From: Galaxea fascicularis | Taxonomy: Eukaryota; Cnidaria; Anthozoa; Scleractinia; Euphylliidae | Direction of reading: 5' to 3' | NCBI GenBank assembly: GCA_948470475.1 | Contig: OX419336.1 | Location: 27,014,005-27,078,004, forward strand | Length of the DNA: 64,000 bases | In this document: in pieces, positions 12,904 to 21,527 of the stretch | How the letters are laid out: each line of letters begins with the position of its first letter | Position numbering within the stretch: position 1 is the first letter of the stretch | Program-made: the position numbers and the translations under genes | Notes under the pieces: model-generated | What the model saw: the letters and a program-made list of their open reading frames with translations, nothing else | Databases searched by the model: none | Told to the model about the DNA's origin: nothing

Positions 12904-15036
12904 AATTTGGTATATGCTGACGAATGATATTCGACGGTAGTTTGCGCACAAATGGCAAACATGGGCATTGGCGAGGCGGCAAGTAGGCCCGCGTTCGACT
13001 ATCACGCACGAATTGTCGTACGCAAGCCAGACTGAGTATATCTGTGTTGGGTTCCTCCTCACCCTTCCCGGGAGAGAGAATCTGGAACGGGACCGCTCGG
13101 TTACAAAGCCAGGCCCACATTGGGAAGCGCCTGCTTCTGTTTTCTCCCCGCGTTGAGAAATTCGTAAATTTGAGGAAAGATCAAAGAAATATTTAGGAAC
13201 GAACATCCTTGATCTATACTTGAGGAATGTTTCGCTGCAATAGAGTGACAGGAATCGACTGAAGGTAACTATTGGCGTTCTTTCATAGGCTGATTTAAGA
13301 ATACATGTATCACTTTCATCCTATCCGAGTTCTAATTCCAATACTACTTGACTTCAGAATATGAAGAATTATGTGGACAAGAAATGGCGCGGTACGTGCA
13401 ACTTTAAGGGTTGTTTTGTGGTCAGTACCGTTTTGCAGCTATTGTTTGCAGTGATGATAAATATCTATGCTACATCATAGATGCTTCATCCTCATTTTGA
13501 GCTTTGTTTTATAGCTTTGAGCCTAATATTATTCAGTCATATTTTCTACAAGTAAATATTCCTCATATTATACTTACAAAATTTGACAGAAGTTATGAAC
13601 GCGCTACAAAGGAAGAGAATAAACCATTCTCATCTCTAACCGAATATGACGTAATAATGCATTGCATGTGCTGTTTTCATCACTTTGACATTGCTTTGTA
13701 TTCACTGTCACTGGCGTCATATTACTGGTGCTGGTACAATGGTACTGGTGAAATCACAACAGCGGCCAGGGCTGTTGTGTTTGCCACAAGTGACTCAGTT
13801 GTTATCGGTAAACATGCAAACTTTCGAGCTTTATTAGTTTCTAAGAATCAAGCTTTGTCGCTTGTTTGTGATATTCGTTCTCATAGCAACTCAGATGGCA
13901 GGATCGAGTTGTTATTCGGTCTAATTCGACGAGCATTGCACGACAAAAATTCTAGAGGAGACCAAAACAATATTAATACACGTTTCTTTGTAAAGGCCTT
14001 CTAATGCTCAACTACATTTTTCTTAAAAGTTGAGAGAAGAGCTTCATGGTGCACCCTTTTCAGAGGTGTTGGGATTCATGTTGCTGAAGGCCCGCTCTCT
14101 CAACAGAGAAAGTACCGATCGCTTGTTGCATTGCTTGCCGTATCGCAAACTTTCATGCACATTTAAGTTGGATGTCTTACGTTCGAAAAGCACTCATTTT
14201 ATCTGCTATCATCTATATATCGAACCGCAGTTGGCCAGGACTGGTTTTCCAACCTCGTGGCAAAGGTAACACTTCCGATGTTAAGACGATACCAGTGTCT
14301 CCCGCCATCCGCACTTACTGGTTTCCTAATGCACTTATTTTGTTTTTTCCAATACTTTCCCTCGCAACTTGTCCATCTTTCAATGGCTTCCCTCATCTCC
14401 CTCGTCTGCCTTGCCTACCATTAGAACGGTATTAGATCACTTAAGGTGCCCCCTCATCTCCGCAGGCTCTAAACCGTTGACCAGTCCCTCCCACTATTAG
14501 AGGAAGCTCTAACTCATTGGAGTACTTATTCTAATGCTAAGTTCTAAATCAGAGCGACTGGACTGACTTTAAGTCAGTTAATTTATTGAACGGATACTTT
14601 TTTCTTTCTTTCTTTTATTCGCTCAAATATCGATTTGTATTGATAGTATTTCGACAGAAATGAAAATCCAATATGCATTTACATTATAATGGCATTTATT
14701 ATAATTTTTACTCCATAACAATAAGCTGGTGAGGTGAGAGTTTCGCACAGTTCGCCACCTCCTCACATATTGAATATTCACCTCGATGAACCACATTAAA
14801 CTCCCGCTTAAATATACTCTCCTTTTTTCCTGAGATAGATGTATTCTTATTTATCCAAGTTTCGGAAATTTAGAAATCGTTGCTTTTCATTTTGAAATGC
14901 CTGCTATATGTTTGGCCTAACCGTTTTCAGGTGACGGTTTTACTCCCCACACTGTGTTTACATATAAAGTGGTTGGAGCAAACCAGTTATCTTAGTTCGC
15001 TGTTTCACAAAAGCCCCCGTCGGCAACTTTTGATAA
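12904..15036. other. Non-coding stretch with one unexplained open frame
   Basis: A GC-richer patch at about 12940-13150 directly follows the MITE. A frame open from 13504 to 14004 (+) has its first ATG at 13657, giving 115 codons. It has no transmembrane helix or motif I recognise, has no evident splice context, and looks like a chance frame. The rest shows no structure. Confidence 0.45.
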
Positions 15037-15374
15037 TTAGGGAGTTTAAGCAACGACAACGACGACGGCAACGAGAACGCCACAAAACAATGGGATTTAT
15101 GACTAAATACAATATTCGGCACGTGCGTTTTACATTTTGGTACATTTCTTTAGCGTCCTCTGTAAAACAACAACGTGAAATGACCAAATTCTCGAGAACG
15201 TGAACGCATGACGGCAATTTTTTTTTTCATTTTCTTTGCTTTAACACCGTTCTCGCCAGCATTTTTCGCGTTAAACAAATTGGAATAACCACGAAAGAGT
15301 TACAAAAACGAGAAGTTATATTTTGAAATAACGTTTTCATTGCCGTCGTCGTCGTCGTTGCTTAAGCTCCCTAA
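15037..15374. mobile_element. TIR repeat with TTAGGGAG ends, first copy of an array
   Basis: This 338-bp element has inverted ends. The left reads TTAGGGAGTTTAAGCAACGA followed by CGACGACGGC triplets, and the right is the near-complement ending in GTTGCTTAAGCTCCCTAA. The termini form a roughly 40-bp imperfect TIR built of CGACGG-like triplets. There is no coding capacity. It is typical of a short non-autonomous DNA transposon. The exact TSD is uncertain because TTA/TAA can be read as part of the TIR. Confidence 0.8.
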
Positions 15375-16031
15375 TACCGAGAGCGCCACAAAACAATAGG
15401 CTTCATGAGCAAAAACAATCGCTCTGCACGTGCGTTTTACATTTGGTATTTTTCTTTGCCGTCCTCTGCAAAACAACAACGTGAAATGATCAAATTTTAG
15501 GTTTTCTCAAGAATGCGACCGCACGACGGCAAATATTTCTTTCTTTTTCTTTGCTTTAACACCGCTCACAGTAATTTAGACCCTGGACAGTCAGCTAGCA
15601 CTTTTCATGTTAAACAAATTGGAATATTCGCGGAAAAGTTACAAAAATGAGAAGTCACATTTTGGAATGACGATTTCGTTGCCGTCGCCGTCGTCGTTGC
15701 TTAAGGTGGCTCAAACTGGTTAATGAGCAAAAACAATACTCTGCACGTTCGTTTCGCATTTTGGTACATTTCTTTGCCGTCCTCTGCAAAACAACAACGT
15801 GAAATGACCAAATTTTAGGTTTTCTCGAAAACGTGGGTGCATGAAGGCAAGTTTTTCTTTCTTTTTCTTTGCTTTTACGCCGTTTACAGTAATTTGGGCC
15901 CTGGACAGCTCGCCAGCATTTTTCATGTTAAACAAATTGGAATAATCACGAAAAAGTTACGAAAACGAGAAGTCTTATTTTGAAATGACGTTCTCGTTGC
16001 CGTCGCCGTCGTCGTTGCATGCTTAAGCTCT
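15375..16031. repeat. Two further tandem copies of the GACGGC-rich TIR element
   Basis: Two more copies of the 15037-15374 unit follow in the same orientation (about 15376-15705 and 15717-16031). They share GCAAAACAACAACGTGAAAT, the TTTCTTTTTCTTTGC run and the CGTTGCCGTCGCCGTCGTCG end. Copies 2 and 3 lack the left TIR and carry a roughly 30-bp segment (with CCCTGGACAG) missing from copy 1. Period is about 330 bp. The copies differ at many positions, so the array is not recent. Confidence 0.85.
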
Positions 16032-16978
16032 AGAGACCTTAAGCAGCAGACGTTCGTGAGCCACGAACGGCATCTTCTTCCGCGGGGAAACTGGGTCGAA
16101 GACGGGGTTCGTGGCGCCAAAATTAAAGTTAAGCTTCCGCGGGAACACGACCGTCGTTTCTGCTCCTGAAAGTAAACACGACCGGATTTCAAGAGGTCAG
16201 AGACGTGCTTTTCTTTTAGGTAGCCAATTACTTCTGACCCGAATCTTCTTGTTTTATTCTTCAAAAGCAATGATGTTGCATCATCTTGCTCGCCATTTAC
16301 AAGCTTCCTCTTCTTTTTTCTCCAAGGTTCTCCATTGCAGTTTTTCTTATTTCCTGGGCTTTAGACTTATCCTGTTCAGTTTTTCTTTTAGCTTCGTTTC
16401 CCTATTCTTCGCGTAAGTCTTCTTGTTCAATAAGCTCTTCCAGAAGCACCTCGAGTTCGGTCTGCTCCACTTCGATACCACTCGCTCTTTCTTCGGTGCT
16501 TAACTTTTTCCTATACTTGGACGAGATTATTCCATAACGATCTCGTACGGCACGTTTGGACACTGTAAATGTTGGTGTATCATAGCTACACAAAGTATCT
16601 GCGATTTGCTGCCATACTTGAGCTCGCTGAACTGTTTTATTCTTCGTGGACTTAAAGATATCACTTGCTCGAATTTCACAAGCCAAACATAGATCATGTT
16701 TTTCAGTTCACTCCATTTCCAAACCTGTACAATATATTGAAAATATATATTTTGAGCCTTATAAGAAAGTAGCGTCGAAAAATAAACAAAATTTTTTCGA
16801 AATATCTTACCTAGACGTCTTAAAAGGTGGACGTTCTGGAGAGAACCGAAAACATGCCGTTCTGGGGTCCGCGCTGCCAGAAGACGAATGTGATGCCATG
16901 CGCAGTATGAAATAAAATTCCCAAAGTAACTTCCGGCCGCCGTTCGTGGCTCACGAACGTCTGCTGCTTAAGGTCTCT
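16032..16978. mobile_element. 947-bp TIR DNA transposon, PIF/Harbinger-like
   Basis: The ends are 40-bp perfect inverted repeats (16032-16071 and 16939-16978) starting AGAGACCTTAAGCAGCAGAC. Each TIR contains its own hairpin, CGTTCGTG-AGC-CACGAACG. TCT lies directly outside both ends, a possible 3-bp target duplication. The interior carries a broken Myb/SANT-like gene on the - strand. A Myb/SANT-like protein is the standard second ORF of PIF/Harbinger transposons, and the 3-bp duplication agrees, but no transposase is present and the superfamily remains inference. It is inserted at the right edge of the 15.0-16.0 kb array. Confidence 0.85.
16185..16707 (-). pseudogene. Broken Myb/SANT-like DNA-binding protein gene inside the TIR element
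   Basis: Reading on the - strand from 16707, the first ~100 codons are open. They contain a helix-rich block with VWQQIADTL, then KRAVRDRYG, then KLSTEERASGIE and an acidic stretch (LEVLLEELIEQEDL). This pattern of W, RAVRDRY and EERASGI followed by glutamates is seen in cnidarian multicopy proteins with a Myb/SANT-like fold; I recognise it from memory of such proteins, not from a search. There is a TAG at 16404-16402, then the same frame stays open for about 34 codons of Lys/Glu-rich sequence to a TAA at 16299-16297. A +1 shifted frame then continues the similarity (FGSEVIGYLKEKH). The lesions show a decayed gene. There is no in-frame ATG at the start because a TGA lies just upstream (16710-16708). 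Confidence 0.6.
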
Positions 16979-18557
16979 TCTGTTAAATGTGAACGACGGC
17001 AGCTGAACTTTATGCCATCGAAAGGGTTTCCTTTTTAATAAGGGCTAAGCCGATTTCGAACTCTTTAGAGACCTGGCAAACGGCTTTTTGACATTCTGCT
17101 GGCCAGTCTTTTAATGGTCAAGTGCAAGCTGAAAGTGGAGCAAGATTTGAAGAAACCTTTTCTGTTAAGGAAAAGTCAAATGTTACTGATCGGGTATTCG
17201 AGTCAGCCGAAAAATATATTATTAAAATTCTGAAACAGTAAGTTCTGATATCAAAGGGGCGTGGCTTGGTGACAGTTACCGATAGCTTTTAACTAACTAC
17301 GGGAGTGGAAACAGCGCGTATGACTAGAAATACCTGTCTCTCCCAAGACTCGACACAACACTATTCAGATCTTATATTTATGCCGCTCTACCTATTTCTT
17401 TTTTAAGATAAATTTTAAAGTAGTCTTGTTCACGAAGACGCAAAGACACTAAACTCATTGGAACAGTGTGACTTAAATTTGCATTTGGTAGCTGTGTGAA
17501 ATGGAGGGGCCCCTTCATAGAGGAAGCTTTTATAAAGTTTTTCATTGTCTTGTCTATTGGGACGAACTCTTTGTGCCCAGCAAATAAGGTAGCCAATGCA
17601 CTCGACGCTTTTTTGCCCGTATAAGCGCCCTCACATTGTTGGGTCGAATATCTGCCGGACCGTGCGTTTTAAAACCGTGTTGGATGTTGTTAGAAGTTGT
17701 AGGCAGTTGAAGCAAGAGCATCCAACAACTGCCAAGAAATCGCCGGCAACAGCTTCCAACATGGTTTTCAGCACACTACATGTTGGACACAACAATGTTG
17801 GATGTTTTTGGTAAAAAATGTTTGTAGCATTTGGAGGGGCCTTTAAAAACCCCCACGTGCGTGGCCTGAGGTGCGAGTAGGGAAGCCAAAAAAGTGGATT
17901 TGACCAATCAGCGCTCATTTCAGACAGCTTAACTGAAACGTTTGTTTAATTCACTACTCTCCACATAAAATCTCAACTTCTAAAGGACATATTTGGATGC
18001 GATAAACTCAGTTAATTCCTAAGAAAGTACATTCTAGTAATCCGCCCTCAATTCGTATACCTGTGTTTTAAAAAAAGCAAGCCAAATAAAAAATGTGTGC
18101 AGTATTTGTCTGTTGGTTCAACAGAGTTTAGTTGGAAAGTGAAAAGGCTCTACGTTAACGCTAAATCGATTATCTCTTATGGCACCATAGACTGATCAGC
18201 TGTACCTGACGAGAAACTGTCTTTTGCTTTGTTCAGTTTTGTAAAACAAGTGTCGTACCTAGCTGGTAAAGCATGCCTCACATGGCAATCATGCTTGGAA
18301 ACGGGGCAGTGAAGTACACAATTTGAGGTGATTTAAAGTGCACCTAAACCCCAAACTTTTTTACCCGAAAACAAATGTTTGCGCCTGTTCGGAAAGCACT
18401 GGGCCATTTTTCATTCTTTTTTCCAAAATGTTGGCTTTTTATATTCAAAAAGTATTTTCAAAAAGTGTAACTACAACAAGCATTTAGAATCTATAAATAT
18501 TCGGCAACTACGACTGTCTTTGCAGCAGCATATTATCTACATGGTCAGTGTATTATA
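16979..18557. other. Non-coding stretch with a TTGGATGTTG-type repeat fragment
   Basis: Between about 17630 and 17830 there are several TGTTGG/CCAACA words in both orientations (for example CAACAATGTTGGATG near 17790), the look of a decayed palindromic repeat. The frames overlapping it are products of the repeat. I see no gene. Confidence 0.45.
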
Positions 18558-18563
18558 TTTATT
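18558..18563 (-). terminator. Candidate poly(A) signal for the - strand GPCR
   Basis: TTTATT on the + strand is AATAAA on the - strand, about 200 bases past the receptor stop codon at 18765. Position and orientation suit a 3' end signal. It could also be a chance match in AT-rich DNA. Confidence 0.4.
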
Positions 18564-18764
18564 TCCAGTTTCTTCGCTGACATTATAATTTAGATCAGTA
18601 AGGTCACACGCTTTACTCTCACTTTTCTTTCTATGCTCCAACATGTTCCCGATCTAACGCCAAGAATATAGGTTCTCACTTCTCTTGCGGTCCCACCTTA
18701 AACATCGGCTGAATACCGAAGAGGGGCCAAAAAAATCTAGGTTTTGAAAATGACTTGAATTTGA

Positions 18765-19982
18765 TTACACCGTTGTCAGTCTATCCGTGACAACCATCAT
18801 GGAATGACGAGCTGTTCTTCCACTATCGACGCCGGAATCAGAGGATTTCGATTTAGAGTTTTCGCTTTGATAGTTAAGTTTATCATAGCCGTACATCTCT
18901 CTTTGGGATCGACAATTCCGGTTATCGGGTGTCGTGGGCATTAACTGTACATTGTTGTTGCAATTTTGCGAGCCGCTCTTTACATTTGTTTGGGTTGTTG
19001 AGGGTCTCCGGTTCCGATTGATTGAGCTTTTCAAGTTGACGCTGTTAAACGATTCAATGTGCAGGGCGTGTAGGAAAGCCCGACGGAACGTTTTATTGAA
19101 GACCACGTATAACAACGGATTAATTGCGCTGTTGGCGTGACCAAGCCAGAGTGACAACAAAATCACAAACATCGACATACATCTAAAAGATTCCACGTCA
19201 AAGTATATGTAATAGTGTATGGTATGCAAGGGAAACCAGCAGATAGCAAAGGCGAGAGTTACTGTGATAAGCATCTTTACAACTCGTTTCTTTGAGCTAT
19301 TGATGTTCGAATCGCCGCCGCTACCAGCGTTTTCAGCAAAGCTGTCTCTCCAAAGCTTGCGCATTATGATGGAGTACAAAATAGCCATGAGAACTAGCGG
19401 AAATGCGTAGAGAATAACGAACATGCCAACGGCAAAGTATTTGTTGAAGTCGACTGGCATACGTGTCCAGTCCGGATAACAGAAGTAACGTTCATCTCCT
19501 GGGATTACTTGCGCAACGGTGTACACGTCAAGGTGGAGTCCCATAATGGCGATCGATACAACCCATATGATGACCAACGAGATCTTGGAGGTCCTGAGGT
19601 TTAGACAAGGCTTCCAAACAAAAACGATCGTCACAAACCTGTCCACTGTTATCACGATGAGAGTGATGACTGATGCAGCTATGGATGCCGTCAGAGAGAA
19701 GTGCGTTGTCTTGCAGAGGATCAGGCCAAAGATTCCATCAAACCATTGAAGCCCCACGAATAGAGAAGCTACAGAATAGGGCATGATGAAGATGGTCACT
19801 AAGAGATCCGCAACCGCCATGTTGACGATCAAAAGGTTCAGTACACTTCGCATGCTTTGTCTCTTGAAGACCACATAGAGAACTAGAGAGTTGCCCAGGA
19901 GAGCTATAGGAAAGATGAGGGCGTACAATATTGTCATGATCACTTGCATGGATAGCGTCATAGTTTGCCTGCACGAGGGCAT
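18765..19982 (-). CDS. Class A (rhodopsin-like) GPCR, peptide-receptor type
   Basis: About 405 residues from the ATG at 19982. The frame is open upstream to 20054, but those codons are read through an intron: TTTTATTTCAG ends at 19997, so the exon begins at 19996. Helices run roughly TM1 14-38 (GN at 30-31), TM2 48-74 (D59), TM3 88-113, TM4 134-150, TM5 184-206, TM6 234-260 and TM7 271-294. C90 and C168 can form the TM3-ECL2 disulfide. DRF (114-116) replaces DRY, CWFP is at 248-251 and a full NPLLY lies at 288-292. The third loop is short. The C-tail is about 110 residues, rich in Ser/Asn, with SDSGVDSG near the end, suited to kinase/arrestin control. The N-terminus from this ATG is only about 13 residues. 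The codons just upstream in the same exon are in frame and encode N-I-S, a glycosylation sequon, so the true N-terminus may come from an upstream exon. The ligand is unknown; neuropeptide-type is inferred from overall pattern. Confidence 0.92.
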   Translation of the reverse strand: MPSCRQTMTLSMQVIMTILYALIFPIALLGNSLVLYVVFKRQSMRSVLNLLIVNMAVADLLVTIFIMPYSVASLFVGLQWFDGIFGLILCKTTHFSLTASIAASVITLIVITVDRFVTIVFVWKPCLNLRTSKISLVIIWVVSIAIMGLHLDVYTVAQVIPGDERYFCYPDWTRMPVDFNKYFAVGMFVILYAFPLVLMAILYSIIMRKLWRDSFAENAGSGGDSNINSSKKRVVKMLITVTLAFAICWFPLHTIHYYIYFDVESFRCMSMFVILLSLWLGHANSAINPLLYVVFNKTFRRAFLHALHIESFNSVNLKSSINRNRRPSTTQTNVKSGSQNCNNNVQLMPTTPDNRNCRSQREMYGYDKLNYQSENSKSKSSDSGVDSGRTARHSMMVVTDRLTTV

Positions 19983-20060
19983 GGCTGAAATGTTTCCTGA
20001 AATAAAAATGCCAAAAAAAAATGCATAAGACCTGAGTTCAGGTATTGCAATCATTAATCA
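19983..20060 (-). promoter_or_regulatory. Splice acceptor upstream of the - strand GPCR start
   Basis: On the - strand a T-rich tract ending TTTTATTTCAG (AG at 19998-19997) sits 14 bases before the ATG. The open frame from 20054 to 19999 is therefore most likely intronic. The exon's first bases are in phase with the receptor (GA AAC ATT TCA GCC ATG), leaving open a protein extension from the preceding exon. Confidence 0.65.
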
Positions 20061-20258
20061 TAAGTAGACATTATTTGCTTGTCGCGTGGGCGACACAAAT
20101 AAGCAGTATGAAAGTTTGCATTGAATTCTCCACTCCTTTGTCATGACCTCTTTATCTTCCTTCCTGGTTGCCCCACATACACCAGGTTGAGTTAGTTTGC
20201 AGAATGTATACAATCGTTTGAAAATTGTTGAAACGCTCCTTTTTCACAATTCAATTTT

Positions 20259-20474
20259 GCGGGCCGTATTATACTGTACAGCCCGCTAAATTGGAAAGTT
20301 TCCTTTCCGGCGCGCCCGATTAATATCTTACTAACCTCGTTTTCTCAGTTCGTACTGTAAGTTATGGATCCTCGTTTTCTCCCGTTGATTTATGGCTTCA
20401 CGCATAGGCCATAAGTAAACGGGGAAAAACTGGGTCCGCAACTTACAATACGGACCTCGGAATCGGTTAGTAAG
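20259..20474. repeat. Palindromic foldback repeat (two nested hairpins)
   Basis: A small hairpin at 20259-20286 (GCGGGC ... GCCCGC) is followed by a large one. The left arm 20327-20396 starts CTTACTAACC and the right arm 20408-20474 ends GGTTAGTAAG, paired imperfectly across an 11-bp loop. Shared words include TACTGTAAGTTATGG and its counterpart. This structure recurs in coral genomes as a short palindromic MITE; that statement is from memory. It lies in the upstream intron or flank of the - strand GPCR. Confidence 0.75.
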
Positions 20475-20906
20475 AGGTATATAGTCTTGAATGTAAAACC
20501 AGTCGTTACCAGAGAGAAGTCATTTGCGATCACTGAAAGGATGTAGAATTTGTTCACCCTCACAGTTGATTGCCCCAAACATCTAAGGCAAAATGGTCCT
20601 ACAAGAATTTAGTGTAAACTTGCTGGTAATTTTTCTTTCGTTTATACATGTGGTGTCACAACAACCCCCAAAAATAAAAATATTGCTATCATAATTGTTG
20701 TATTAAATAACTGACCCTACGCGCGTTCTGATTGGTATCGTTCTGATTATGCGGTTTTCCCAACGTACTAAATCCCGTTGGGATGTTGGAAGAACACTGC
20801 AAATTGTAAATGGCCCCAAATTTTCTAAAGTTTGGAAAGGGAAAATCTGTGGTATTTAGTGGTTGCATTCTATGGAACTTTCAGCATTTTTTTGTTTTGT
20901 TTGCGC

Positions 20907-21527
20907 AGGTCGTTTCGGAGTTGCGCAGTGAAGTGGACGAGTTTCAAATTGAAGTATTCGATAAATTGACTCCATCACATATTACAACATAACTTCAATA
21001 CAGCGCGCGTTCTGATTGGCCAATTGGTCGTTTACTGTTTGCCCATCTATTTGGTGATGGCACTCAAGAAGCTAGAGCCGCTCTCGGCTATCGCCTCGAG
21101 TGACTCTTACGCTTCTCTCGTGATTAGCAAACTCGCGCGTGAACCATGACTCAATAATGCACGTTGAGCCGTTTACCATTTGTATAAAAGATAACATTGA
21201 TTCTTTTAGGTTGAACAGAGATCAAGTCATTTTTTTTATGGACCTTGAAACATGGTTCAAAACCATACAAACTCTGTTTTTTTGTTTGTTTGTTTGTTGT
21301 TTTTTTTTTACGATTACTGTAGAAATTGGCAAACATATTGATTTTCAACTCGGTTATTTCCATATAGTAGGTGGATGACGGGATTTTACAGTCTCTGTTC
21401 AACCTAAAAGAATCAAACTTGGTCAAACGACCAATCTCATTGTTATCTATCATGTGATGGTGTGGATTTATCGATTAATTCAAGTTTGAAACTCGTCCCA
21501 GTTTCCTGCGCAACTCCGAAACGGCCT
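20907..21527. repeat. Nested inverted repeat of about 620 bp
   Basis: The outer arms are 20907-20994 and about 21440-21527. They share AGG(T/C)CGTTTCGGAGTTGCGCAG with one mismatch and weaker pairing inward (GACGAGTTTCAAA, CGATAAAT, CATCACAT). An inner pair, 21198-21221 and 21392-21415, is 24 bp and perfect (TTCTTTTAGGTTGAACAGAG core). The centre carries T-rich runs. It has no coding capacity I can recognise. It is most likely a foldback-type element or two inverted copies of one repeat. Confidence 0.75.

Noticed and set aside
13504..14004. Open frame of 166 codons (+), 115 from its first ATG
   Set aside because: No recognisable motif, hydropathy pattern or splice context; composition like the flanking noncoding DNA. 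Recorded in the interval note only.
15720..16270. Open frames on the - strand through the 15.7-16.3 kb repeats
   Set aside because: They read Thr/Ala/Arg runs from the GACGGC-rich TIR and cross the element border; only the short part at 16185-16250 belongs to the broken Myb/SANT-like gene.
17590..17918. Open frames on both strands near 17.6-17.9 kb
   Set aside because: Both derive from a palindromic TTGGATGTTG-type repeat.
19983..20054. 24 extra N-terminal residues of the - strand GPCR
   Set aside because: They lie upstream of a good splice acceptor (TTTTATTTCAG) and read through a poly-T tract; intronic.
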